The notes beneath the pieces were generated by a model that saw only the letters and a program-made list of their open reading frames with translations, ran no database searches and was not told the DNA's origin. From assembly GCF_900460535.1 (NCBI RefSeq), contig NZ_UHIL01000002.1, positions 992,001 to 1,056,000 of the forward strand: DNA of 64,000 nt. The letters are read 5' to 3'. Below, in pieces: positions 16,584 through 25,177 of this stretch (the first letter of the stretch is position 1; each line of letters begins with the position of its first letter). The position numbers and the translations under genes were made by a program. The stretch comes from Vibrio parahaemolyticus (lineage in GTDB: Bacteria > Pseudomonadota > Gammaproteobacteria > Enterobacterales > Vibrionaceae).

Positions 16584-17780
16584 ATGAGTTTTAACATCGC
16601 ACTTAGTGGTCTGGACGCGACCAACACAGAGCTAAACACGATCAGCCACAACATTGCCAACGCTTCAACGTATGGTTTTAAAGGTGCGCGCACAGAGTTC
16701 GCAGCGGTATACAACGGCATGCAACCTGGCGGCGTAGAAGTTGCGTCTATTTCACAAAACTTCGATAAAAACGGTTCAATCACGGGTACTGGTCGTTCAA
16801 TGGACTTGGCGATCAACGGCAGCGGCTTCTTTGTGACAAAAGATCACATGGGTCAAACGCTTTACACTCGTTCTGGCGTATTTGGTACGGATAAGAGCAA
16901 CTTTGTAACAGCGAACAATGGCGCGAAGTTGCAAGGTTACAGCGTAGATAGCAACAACAACTTGATGACGGGTTCTGTAGGTAACATCCAAGTATCAACA
17001 TCGTCACTCAACGCGAAAGCGACAGATAAGCTTGATTTTGTTGCGAACTTCGATGCAAGTGCAAAAGCGATTGATAAAGCGGTAACGCCGTTCGATCCAG
17101 CGGATCCAACTTCGTTCAACTCTTCTTACACGACACAGGTGTACGATTCACTTGGCAACTCTCACACCGTGACGCAGTACTTCACTAAAACGGCAGACAA
17201 CGCATGGGAAGTAAACGTGCAAGTCGACGGTGGTAAAACTCCTGTTTCAACCATTCCTGTGACGTTTAATAAAGACGGTACGTTAGCGGCGCCAACAGGC
17301 TCTTTCAATGTGGCATTCCCAGCTGCGGGCGCAAACGCAATGAGCGTTGATATCAACCTAAAAGGCAGCACGCAATTTGGTGCCGCGTTTGGCGTGAGCA
17401 CAAACAGCCCGAACGGTTACACATCTGGTGAGCTTGCAGGCGTGCGCGTTGAAGACAACGGCATGGTTTACGCAACTTACACTAACGGTCAATCACAGCT
17501 TCAAGGCCAAGTGGTTCTGGCTGATTTTGCTAATACGCAAGGTCTAGCAAAAGTGAGCGGCACTGCGTGGACACAAAGCTTTAGCTCTGGTGCGCCGATC
17601 ATGGGCGTTCCGGGTTCTGGCACGCTGGGTAACTTGACTCCAGGGGCATTAGAGGGCTCAAACGTCGACCTAACCAGTGAGCTTGTGGCACTGATGACAG
17701 CACAACGTAACTACCAAGCGAACGCAAAAACGATTTCGACCAGCGACAAGCTCACTCAAGCCTTGTTCAACGCGGTGTAA
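16584..17780 (+). CDS. flgE: Flagellar hook protein FlgE (lateral system)
   Basis: 398 residues, a usual hook-protein length. The N-terminal motif is NTISHNIANASTYGFKGART and the C-terminal one SNVDLTSELVALMTAQRNYQ, the two helices that form the inner tube; the surface domain lies between. Preceded by AGAGGT. This is the lateral hook (lfgE); its surface domain is expected to differ from the polar hook protein elsewhere in the genome. Confidence 0.95.
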   Translation: MSFNIALSGLDATNTELNTISHNIANASTYGFKGARTEFAAVYNGMQPGGVEVASISQNFDKNGSITGTGRSMDLAINGSGFFVTKDHMGQTLYTRSGVFGTDKSNFVTANNGAKLQGYSVDSNNNLMTGSVGNIQVSTSSLNAKATDKLDFVANFDASAKAIDKAVTPFDPADPTSFNSSYTTQVYDSLGNSHTVTQYFTKTADNAWEVNVQVDGGKTPVSTIPVTFNKDGTLAAPTGSFNVAFPAAGANAMSVDINLKGSTQFGAAFGVSTNSPNGYTSGELAGVRVEDNGMVYATYTNGQSQLQGQVVLADFANTQGLAKVSGTAWTQSFSSGAPIMGVPGSGTLGNLTPGALEGSNVDLTSELVALMTAQRNYQANAKTISTSDKLTQALFNAV

Positions 17781-17792
17781 TAGGAGCTCTGC

Positions 17793-18524
17793 ATGGATAG
17801 CTTGTTATTTACAGCAACCTCCGGTGCAAGCCGAGTTCTTAAAGCGCAACACGTTCGTTCGAATAACTTGTCGAACGCGGATACCGCAGGTTTCCGTGCG
17901 GATATGGAACGTGTTCGTAGCGTGGAGTTACAAGGCCCGGGCTTTGATGGCCGAACCATGGTGGTCACAAACTCTGCATCAACGCGTTTTGATTCTGGCG
18001 ACGTTGTGAAAACAGGTCGTGCGCTGGACGTTGCCGTCATGGGTGAAGGTTACCTTGCGGTAGAAACGCCAGCGGGTAACGAGGCTTACACGCGTGCCGG
18101 TAACATTCAAATCGATACCTTTGGCGCAATGTCTATCAACGGGTTCCCGGTTGTGGGTGAAAACGGTCCGTTGGTGGTGCCTGATTATCAAAAAATCGAA
18201 ATCAGTGAGCGTGGCCTTGTCTCGGTTATTCCACCGGGCGGCGGTGCAGAAATCGCAGTCGGCACATTGAAACTGGTGAAGCCAGAAATCAATCAGCTGC
18301 AAAAAGAGAGCGACAGCTTGCTTCACAGCGTTGATGGTGTGCCATTTGCGGCGGATGAAACCGTGCAATTGGCACCAGAACACATCGAAGGCAGTAACGT
18401 ATCGGCGATCGATGAGCTGATCGGCGTGATGTCGCTAACGCGTAACTTCGAGATGCAAGTACGCATGATGAAAACTGCAGAAACGTTGGCGCAAGCCGGT
18501 AACAAATTAATGGCGGCGAGATAA
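17793..18524 (+). CDS. flgF: Flagellar rod protein FlgF (lateral system)
   Basis: 243 residues, the FlgF size class. The N-terminal motif is VRSNNLSNADTAGFRADMER, then GYLAVETPAGNEAYTRAGN, and the end reads ISAIDELIGVMSLTRNFEMQ-like (SNVSAIDELIGVMSLTRNF). It is part of the proximal-to-distal rod. AGGAG lies seven bases before the ATG. Placed between hook and distal rod genes as in E. coli. Confidence 0.93.
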   Translation: MDSLLFTATSGASRVLKAQHVRSNNLSNADTAGFRADMERVRSVELQGPGFDGRTMVVTNSASTRFDSGDVVKTGRALDVAVMGEGYLAVETPAGNEAYTRAGNIQIDTFGAMSINGFPVVGENGPLVVPDYQKIEISERGLVSVIPPGGGAEIAVGTLKLVKPEINQLQKESDSLLHSVDGVPFAADETVQLAPEHIEGSNVSAIDELIGVMSLTRNFEMQVRMMKTAETLAQAGNKLMAAR

Positions 18525-18549
18525 GTCTCGCCCCAAAAGGAGATAACCA

Positions 18550-19335
18550 ATGCATTCGGCATTATGGGTAAGTAAGACAGGTATGGCAGCGCAGGACACG
18601 AAGATGACTGCCATTTCCAACAACTTAGCAAACGTAAACACCGTCGGCTTTAAGCGCGACCGCGTTGTATTTGAAGATTTGTTCTACAGCATTCAGCGTC
18701 AGCCTGGTGCACAGGTGGATCAGGTAAACGAGCTACCTAGCGGTGTTCAACTGGGTAGTGGTGTGCGCGTTGTCGGCACGCAAAAAGTGTTCACGCAAGG
18801 TAACACACAAAACACGACTCAAGACCTAGATCTAGCGGTAATGGGGCAAGGCTTCTTCCAGATTGAAAACTCTGACGGTCAGATTATGTACACGCGTAAT
18901 GGTCAGTTCCACATCAACTCAGAAGGTTTGATGGTGAACAGTCAAGGTCTACCGCTTGAGCCACAAATTCAAATTCCTGACAACGCGACCTCTTTCTCGG
19001 TTGGCGTAGATGGCACAGTGACAACAACAACGGCAGACGATCCAACACCTCAGCAGCTTGGTCAAATCACACTAGCAAAATTCATCAACCCAGCCGGTCT
19101 TGAAGCCGTTGGCGGTAACTTGTTCCGCGAGACGGAAGCAAGTGGCCCAGCCGATGAGCTGATTGCCGGCGCAGATGGTGCAGGCAGCATCAAGCAAGGC
19201 GCGCTAGAAGGCTCTAACGTGCAAGTTGTGGAAGAAATGGTCGACATGATCACGACTCAACGTGCTTACGAGATGAATGCCAAAGTCGTATCAGCAGCAG
19301 ATGACATGCTGAAGTTTGTCTCGCAATCGATGTAA
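18550..19335 (+). CDS. flgG: Flagellar distal rod protein FlgG (lateral system)
   Basis: 261 residues, matching the very conserved 260-residue family. Motifs: MTAISNNLANVNTVGFKRDR, FEDLFYSIQRQPGAQ, QGFFQIENSDGQIMYTRNGQ, and SNVQVVEEMVDMITTQRAYE. FlgG builds the distal rod that runs through the P and L rings. AAAGGAG stands upstream of the ATG. Confidence 0.95.
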   Translation: MHSALWVSKTGMAAQDTKMTAISNNLANVNTVGFKRDRVVFEDLFYSIQRQPGAQVDQVNELPSGVQLGSGVRVVGTQKVFTQGNTQNTTQDLDLAVMGQGFFQIENSDGQIMYTRNGQFHINSEGLMVNSQGLPLEPQIQIPDNATSFSVGVDGTVTTTTADDPTPQQLGQITLAKFINPAGLEAVGGNLFRETEASGPADELIAGADGAGSIKQGALEGSNVQVVEEMVDMITTQRAYEMNAKVVSAADDMLKFVSQSM

Positions 19336-19367
19336 TGATGAAGTTGGTGATGATGAAGGAAAAAGCA

Positions 19368-20039
19368 ATGAAATGGCTTTCTAAGAGTTGGGCAGTAGCC
19401 GTCGTGTTGCTGGTGGGATGTGCCGGACGTCAGGAGTTTATTCCGCCTCAGCCAAATGCTGAGGAGTATGCGCCGCCGAAGTTGGATTACACCTTACCAG
19501 ACGCTCAATCTGGTAGCCTTTATCGTCACCAATACACGATGACTCTGTTCCAAGATCGTCGTGCGTACCGAGTCGGTGATGTGCTAACCGTGGTGCTTTC
19601 TGAAGAGACTTCTTCAAGCAAAAAAGCCGGAACCAAATTTGGTAAGAGCTCAGCGGTGAACTTTGCTGCGCCAACCATCGGCACTAAAAAGTTTGATGAA
19701 CTTGGTGTGAGCATTGACGGCAGCCGAAATTTCGATGGCAGTGCATCTAGCTCGCAAGGCAACAAGCTCCAAGGTGCTATCACGGTCACGGTGCATGACG
19801 TGTTGCCAAATGGCGTATTGCGCATCAGTGGCGAAAAGTGGCTGCGCCTAAATCAAGGTGATGAATTCATCCGTTTGACGGGCATTGTTCGCGTCGATGA
19901 CATCACTCGCAATAACCAAGTTTCTTCTCAACGAATTGCGGATGCTCGCATCACTTACGCTGGTCGCGGCGCGTTGGCAGACAGCAACGCTGCTGGATGG
20001 CTGACTCAGTTCTTTAACAGCCCATGGGTACCATTCTAA
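19368..20039 (+). CDS. flgH: Flagellar L-ring lipoprotein FlgH (lateral system)
   Basis: 223 residues from the ATG at 19368, chosen because AAGGA at 19356-19360 is correctly spaced and the signal peptide then has normal length. An earlier frame start at 19335 would overlap the flgG stop (TAATG). Lipobox LVGC. The mature protein holds FlgH landmarks YRVGDVLTVVLSEETSSSKK, VHDVLPNGVLRISGEKWL and IRVDDITRNNQVSSQRIADA. It forms the outer-membrane L ring. The end overlaps flgI by one base. Confidence 0.93.
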   Translation: MKWLSKSWAVAVVLLVGCAGRQEFIPPQPNAEEYAPPKLDYTLPDAQSGSLYRHQYTMTLFQDRRAYRVGDVLTVVLSEETSSSKKAGTKFGKSSAVNFAAPTIGTKKFDELGVSIDGSRNFDGSASSSQGNKLQGAITVTVHDVLPNGVLRISGEKWLRLNQGDEFIRLTGIVRVDDITRNNQVSSQRIADARITYAGRGALADSNAAGWLTQFFNSPWVPF

Positions 20040-21160
20040 TGAAGCCAATCAATACCTTTTTTTCGTCTTTCCTACTGGCATTGACCTTAGGGCTTCCTGC
20101 GACTTCACAGGCTGAAGTGGAAATTCCTATTATGGATTTGGTGGATGTTCGAGGCATCCGCGAAAACCAATTAGTCGGTTACGGTTTGGTGGTTGGTCTT
20201 GCCGGCCAAGGCGACCGTAACCAAGTAAAATTTACCTCACAATCCATCACCAACATGTTGCGCCAATTTGGTGTTCAGATTGATGACAGCATGGATCCTA
20301 AACTGCGTAATGTAGCATCGGTAAGCGTGACGGCATCGGTAGACCCTATGGCTGGGCCGGGCCAAACCTTAGATGTGGTCGTGTCATCCATTGGTGATGC
20401 GAAAAGCTTGCGCGGCGGTACGCTGCTTCTTACGCCGCTACGCGGTATAGATGGTGAAGTGTACGCCATCGCGCAAGGTAGCGTTGTTGTGGGCGGTTTA
20501 TCTGCTGAAGGTAAAAGTGGTTCAAAAGTCGAAGTGAATACGCCAACAGCGGGTCGTGTGCCGAATGGTGCAACGCTAGAGCGCGAAATCAAAACAGACT
20601 TCAACCAGCGCGATGAAATCACGCTGAACTTGCGCAAACCAAGTTTCACCACTGCAAAAAACATCGCACGTGAGATCAACAATACGTTTGGTCCGAACGT
20701 GGCTGTTGCCATCAACAAAGCACGCGTGGATATGCGAGCGCCGAAAGACACGCAACAACGCGTGATCATGATGTCGATGCTGGAAGAGATGAGCGTCGTA
20801 GAAGGTCGTAAGCCTGCACGTATCGTCTTCAACTCCCGTACTGGCACTGTGGTGATTGGCAAGAATGTCAAAGTTGGCGAAGCGGCAGTAAGCCATGGCA
20901 ACTTGACGGTGCGAATTTCAGAATCAGAAAAAGTCAGTCAACCGAATGCGTTTGCTGATGGTGAGACAAAAGTCGTGAATCAAACGGATATTGATGTAAA
21001 CGAAGAGCTCGCTCAAATGGTGATTTGGCCTCCGGGTACAGAGCTCAATACCATTGTCGATGCAGTCAACAGCTTAGGCGCAACCCCAACCGATTTAATG
21101 TCGATTCTTCAGGCACTAAATGAAGCGGGTGCGTTAAATGCTGAACTGGTCGTGATTTAA
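20039..21160 (+). CDS. flgI: Flagellar P-ring protein FlgI (lateral system)
   Basis: 373 residues from the ATG at 20039, which overlaps the flgH stop (TAATG). A start five codons earlier is possible but would fall inside flgH and lengthen the signal peptide. Signal peptide cleaved near SQA-EVEIPI. The family block VRGIRENQLVGYGLVVGLAG and the C-terminal TPTDLMSILQALNEAGAL are intact. It forms the periplasmic P ring with help from FlgA. Confidence 0.93.
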   Translation: MKPINTFFSSFLLALTLGLPATSQAEVEIPIMDLVDVRGIRENQLVGYGLVVGLAGQGDRNQVKFTSQSITNMLRQFGVQIDDSMDPKLRNVASVSVTASVDPMAGPGQTLDVVVSSIGDAKSLRGGTLLLTPLRGIDGEVYAIAQGSVVVGGLSAEGKSGSKVEVNTPTAGRVPNGATLEREIKTDFNQRDEITLNLRKPSFTTAKNIAREINNTFGPNVAVAINKARVDMRAPKDTQQRVIMMSMLEEMSVVEGRKPARIVFNSRTGTVVIGKNVKVGEAAVSHGNLTVRISESEKVSQPNAFADGETKVVNQTDIDVNEELAQMVIWPPGTELNTIVDAVNSLGATPTDLMSILQALNEAGALNAELVVI

Positions 21161-21170
21161 GGAGTGAACG

Positions 21171-21710
21171 ATGAAACTAGATGGTAGCAGCGATCAAGCT
21201 CAATTGAACTCAATGCTTTATCACGACAACAGTGCGTTGGCGAACATCAAGCACAGTCGTGATCAAGAAGGCGCGCTCGAAATGGTGGCGGGTCAGTTTG
21301 AAGCTATGTTCTTACAACTGGTGCTGCGTCAAATGCGCAGTAGCAGCGACGTGTTAGCGGACAAAGACAGCCCATTTTCAAGCAAGCAACAAGGCGTTTT
21401 TCGCGACATGTACGATGGCCAGTTGGCGATGGAGTTGGCGAAAAAGCAAAGCTCTGGCATCGCTAATATGCTGATTCAGCAGTTGAGCCCTTCAATGCGC
21501 GAAGTGGCCTTCGATTCGGCGCGCAATGTGTCTTCTGCAAATGACGGTAAACCGGTCGATTCTGAATCGATATCACAGCTTGAACTCGAAGAAATTACCG
21601 ACCCATTTAACTCAACGGCTCAAGCGGTCGCCTCAGTTAAACAAGTGCTTGGAGAAGCCGGTATGACGACCGCTTTTTCTCAGCCGCTGATCAGGAAAAT
21701 GGAGCTGTAA
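21171..21710 (+). CDS. flgJ: FlgJ rod-cap protein without muramidase domain (lateral system)
   Basis: 179 residues, compared with roughly 300 for two-domain FlgJ. The N-terminal rod-cap domain is present (ALEMVAGQFEAMFLQLVLRQ, then MRSSSD and FRDMYDGQLAMELAKKQSSG), but there is no glucosaminidase domain; the last 80 residues are Ser/Gln-rich. Single-domain FlgJ proteins are known where a separate lytic transglycosylase opens the wall, and such an enzyme is encoded at 12593-13339 in this cluster. AAGGAG precedes the ATG. Confidence 0.88.
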   Translation: MKLDGSSDQAQLNSMLYHDNSALANIKHSRDQEGALEMVAGQFEAMFLQLVLRQMRSSSDVLADKDSPFSSKQQGVFRDMYDGQLAMELAKKQSSGIANMLIQQLSPSMREVAFDSARNVSSANDGKPVDSESISQLELEEITDPFNSTAQAVASVKQVLGEAGMTTAFSQPLIRKMEL

Positions 21711-23084
21711 ATGAACCTAGTTAATATCGCCCTCTCAGGTTTAAACGCAAACCGCGTTGCACTTGACGTGACGGCGCAAAACGTTGCGAACGTCAACACG
21801 CCAGGATACAGCCGTCAACAAGCGTTGATGGCGACAGTTGGTGATGGTAAGTCCAACCGCTTAAGTTCTGGCATGGGTGTGGAAGTGACCAGCATCCGCC
21901 GTGTAACTGATCAGTTCTTGGTTAAACAAACTTGGTCTACCAATAGTTTGGCGGCTTACGCGGCTGGTTACACCAGCAACATGAGCCAACTAGAAAACAC
22001 CTTGGGTGCAGACGGATTTAGTATCTCTGCTGGCTTAGATTCGCTTAACGCCGCGCTTAACGACGCGACAGTGAAGCCAGAATCGATGCCTTACCGCCAG
22101 CAAATCATCAATGAATCAGAAGCGTTGGCTCGACGCTTCAACACACTAACTCAGTCTTTGCACAACCAACATAAAGACATGAATGATCAGCGCACTGCTG
22201 CGCTGACTCATGCAAACAGTCTGATGTCGAACATCGCTCACGTGAACAAGCAAATCGTTGAAATGCAAGGTACAGGCGGTAACCCTGCTCAATTGATGGA
22301 CACGCGTGAAAAGCTGATCGGTGAGCTGTCACAAGTGATCGAAGTGAAAACAACCGATCAACCGGATGGCAGCATGCAGGTGACGTTGGTTTCTGGTCAG
22401 CCGTTAGTCATGGGCTCGGACTTTGGTCAACTGTCTGCGATTCCTGATCCAAGCGATCCGTATCTTGCGGATCTGCACGTGAATTTTGCTAATCAAAGCT
22501 TCGCTATTGGCGATTCGGTCGGGGGCAAGTTGGGTGCCATCAACGATTACCAAACCGACGTTCTAAAGCCAAACCAAGTGGCGCTTGATGATATGGCAAA
22601 AGCTCTGGCAGATGAGTACAACGCGGTACTTGCTACAGGTAAAGACTTGAAAGGCAATGCTGGCAAACCACTGTTTAACTACGACCCTGATAACCCAGCG
22701 GCAAGTTTAACCATCACAGATTTGAGCGCGGAAGAATTGGCGTTTTCAAGCGATGGTACGCCGGGTAACGCGAATGTTCTTAAATCTCTGATTGATTTGA
22801 GTAACAAACCGGTTGCGGTAACGGGCTACGGCTCAGTGAGCTTAAACGATGCCTTTACCTCAATGGTTGGCCAAACGGCGATCAAAGCGCGTCAGGCTGA
22901 TGCGGATTACCAAGCAAAACTGGCAATGAGCAAGCAAGCGCATACCGCTCGCGACAACGTAAGTGCAGTGAACAGCGATGAAGAAGCCGCGAACTTGATG
23001 ACGTTTGCTAACGCGCACAATGCCAACATGAAAGTGATCAGTACGGCGAACCAGCTGTTCGACTCTGTATTGCAGTTATTCTAG
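21711..23084 (+). CDS. flgK: Hook-associated protein FlgK (HAP1, lateral system)
   Basis: 457 residues, somewhat shorter than polar FlgK proteins (usually above 540), mainly through a reduced surface domain. N-terminal block LDVTAQNVANVNTPGYSRQQ; C-terminal block VSAVNSDEEAANLMTFANAH followed by MKVISTANQLFDSVLQLF. It joins hook to filament together with FlgL. Its ATG follows the flgJ stop without a gap. Confidence 0.93.
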   Translation: MNLVNIALSGLNANRVALDVTAQNVANVNTPGYSRQQALMATVGDGKSNRLSSGMGVEVTSIRRVTDQFLVKQTWSTNSLAAYAAGYTSNMSQLENTLGADGFSISAGLDSLNAALNDATVKPESMPYRQQIINESEALARRFNTLTQSLHNQHKDMNDQRTAALTHANSLMSNIAHVNKQIVEMQGTGGNPAQLMDTREKLIGELSQVIEVKTTDQPDGSMQVTLVSGQPLVMGSDFGQLSAIPDPSDPYLADLHVNFANQSFAIGDSVGGKLGAINDYQTDVLKPNQVALDDMAKALADEYNAVLATGKDLKGNAGKPLFNYDPDNPAASLTITDLSAEELAFSSDGTPGNANVLKSLIDLSNKPVAVTGYGSVSLNDAFTSMVGQTAIKARQADADYQAKLAMSKQAHTARDNVSAVNSDEEAANLMTFANAHNANMKVISTANQLFDSVLQLF

Positions 23085-23095
23085 AGGAAACCCAG

Positions 23096-23995
23096 ATGCG
23101 AATCAGTGATAACCAATTCAGCCAAATGATGCTGCAAAGCCTGCAGAGCAACAGCGCAGGCCTTGGGAAAGTACTTCAACAAATGTCTACACGTGAGCGA
23201 CTGACTAAGCTGTCTGATGATCCAATGGCGTCTATCAAGCTGCTTAACTTGGAACGCGAAAACAGTGCGATTGCTCAATACCAAAGCAACATCGCAAACC
23301 TGAAAACAACGCTTTCAAGCCAAGAGACACACCTAGACTCAGTGAGCGAAAGTTTGAAAAGCATGCGTGACATTGTTCTTTGGGGCGCGAACGGTTCGTT
23401 GACGGATCAAGACCGTAGCGGCATGATCACCGAACTGAAAAGCTACCGTGACTCCATCGAATCGTCTTTCAATGCGCAAGATGAAGAAGGCCACTTTCTG
23501 TTTTCGGGCACAAAAACCGATACCGCGGCTCTCAATAAATCAAGTGGCGCTTATGTAGTCGAAGGCAACAGCGATGTTCGTGTGGTGACGGTGGCGAAAG
23601 GCGTGACCATGGATTCGAACATGACCGCACAAGAGATCCTAGATATTGGTGGCGGCAAGAACGTTCTTAATCAAATCGACGCTTTGATTGCAGAATTTGA
23701 GAAGCCGAGTCCGAATTTTCAAGCCGAAGTGGACGCTAGCCTAAACGCCATCGATGATACGATGGCAAACGTACTAGGCGCGATGACGGAAATCGGTGGT
23801 CGCCATAACAACCTAGATTTGATGGACGGCGCACACAGCGAAAACAAGTTGTTTGTCGACAAAGTCTCTGGTGACTTATCTGCATTGGACTACGGTGAAG
23901 CTTCGGTACGTTTAAGCAACTACATGGCTGCTCTGCAAGCTACGCAGGCGAGCTACGTGAAGATCAACGATCTTTCATTGTTTGACCGTATTTAA
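23096..23995 (+). CDS. flgL: Hook-associated protein FlgL (HAP3, lateral system)
   Basis: 299 residues. Flagellin-like N-terminal helix (MRISDNQFSQMMLQSLQSNS, TRERLTKLSDDPMASIKLL) and C-terminal helix (YGEASVRLSNYMAALQATQA, SYVKINDLSLFDRI). It is the second hook-filament junction protein. GAGGAAA lies upstream of the ATG. Only 17 bases separate it from the next, unrecognised gene. Confidence 0.93.
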   Translation: MRISDNQFSQMMLQSLQSNSAGLGKVLQQMSTRERLTKLSDDPMASIKLLNLERENSAIAQYQSNIANLKTTLSSQETHLDSVSESLKSMRDIVLWGANGSLTDQDRSGMITELKSYRDSIESSFNAQDEEGHFLFSGTKTDTAALNKSSGAYVVEGNSDVRVVTVAKGVTMDSNMTAQEILDIGGGKNVLNQIDALIAEFEKPSPNFQAEVDASLNAIDDTMANVLGAMTEIGGRHNNLDLMDGAHSENKLFVDKVSGDLSALDYGEASVRLSNYMAALQATQASYVKINDLSLFDRI

Positions 23996-24012
23996 GGTTA
24001 GGAAGTTCTTTT

Positions 24013-25053
24013 ATGGTAATGAGTACAGTAGAGGTTAGAGCCCATAGCATACGCTTGGGTGGCCAAGAACAAGCCTCTATCATGCCAACCCGCTCTGCGG
24101 ATTCAAGCAGTACGATCAAACCGCGTCCAATTCAAGTTCAGGCTGACACCGCGTCAGCCTATTCTGTTTCAGGCATTCAACTGACTCAGGGACAGCAACA
24201 AGCAACAGCGGTACAAATTGCTTCAAAATCACTGCAAACCATTGGTAAAGAGCTAACGCACATTAAGCGTGGGTTAACTCAAGCCGTTACGCAAGGCACA
24301 CAAAATGTGCCGGGGTTGCAAGATACGCTTGTGCGCTCTAAAGCGAACATTCAACGTGTTGTGGAACAAGCGCGTTTTGATGGCCAGAAGGTGATTGATA
24401 ACGAGTTGAATCTCAAATTGGATAAAGCCGATATTCGTCGCTTCTCTATCCCAGGTTTGAATGTGCATCGTCTCAGTGACCGAGCGGAACAAATTCGTTT
24501 GGATTTCCCTCAGGGCCAAGCGGTGATGATTCAGTTTGACGGTCAATCGGACGGCGCACGCACGGTGAAAATGCTCGACCGCAGTTTAATTGCAATGGGC
24601 ATGCGCGCATCATTGGCTGAAGACGGCACCATTTTGTTTGAAGCGCGCGATACCGCTTATCAACAAATGCAGCAGAAGGTTTTGGTCACGGGCGAAGGGC
24701 ATCGCTTCCCAGCTGGTCAGCCAAATGTGCTGAACTTGAAATCTGAGCCGGACGGCATTGCAGAGCTGAGTTTTGATTTAGGCTCTCGTGATGGCATCAA
24801 ACAGACGATCTCGAAAGTCAATCAGTACTTAAGACAAGTGCAAACCAGCTTAGAAGAAGCGAAAGCTTTTCATGGCGAGTTGAACACGCAGATGCGCTCA
24901 ATCCAAAGCAAAAGTCATCAACTTTCGGTAGATGAAGTGAACGCAAAACTGGATGGTTTTATGGAGACGTCTGGTCAGTTTACCTCGACGTTCCAAGCGT
25001 TAAATGCGCAAGCGAATGTTCGTCGTCATACGGTGGTTGCATTGTTGAAATAA
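24013..25053 (+). CDS. Uncharacterised protein at the end of the lateral flagellar operon
   Basis: 346 residues with no signal peptide or membrane helix. Long helical segments at both ends (about 60-140 and 250-345, e.g. SKVNQYLRQVQTSLEEAKAF) enclose a beta-rich middle part, the arrangement of axial flagellar proteins. It lacks the conserved flagellin or FlgL end motifs. As the last gene of the operon, 17 bases after flgL, it is likely an axial or hook-associated component. LafW of V. parahaemolyticus is described as a putative hook-associated protein and could be the counterpart, but I cannot confirm identity. AGGAAG lies upstream; ATGs at 24013 and 24019 are both possible. Confidence 0.6.
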   Translation: MVMSTVEVRAHSIRLGGQEQASIMPTRSADSSSTIKPRPIQVQADTASAYSVSGIQLTQGQQQATAVQIASKSLQTIGKELTHIKRGLTQAVTQGTQNVPGLQDTLVRSKANIQRVVEQARFDGQKVIDNELNLKLDKADIRRFSIPGLNVHRLSDRAEQIRLDFPQGQAVMIQFDGQSDGARTVKMLDRSLIAMGMRASLAEDGTILFEARDTAYQQMQQKVLVTGEGHRFPAGQPNVLNLKSEPDGIAELSFDLGSRDGIKQTISKVNQYLRQVQTSLEEAKAFHGELNTQMRSIQSKSHQLSVDEVNAKLDGFMETSGQFTSTFQALNAQANVRRHTVVALLK

Positions 25054-25077
25054 CGCCGTTTCAAAGAACACTCCAAT

Positions 25078-25146
25078 GATTCCCGGCTTTACATTTTTGC
25101 TGCCCCCCAATAACGGCGAAAATGCATTGTCGGGAATCTCTCTTTT
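25078..25146 (+). terminator. Probable terminator of the lateral flgB operon
   Basis: GATTCCCG (25078-25085) pairs with CGGGAATC (25131-25138), enclosing an inner stem of CATTTT and AAAATG, and is followed by TCTCTTTT. The unusually long, branched hairpin makes this less certain than the other terminators. Confidence 0.5.
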
Positions 25147-25177
25147 CCGCTTATCTTTTTGTGTTGAAGAACGTCGA

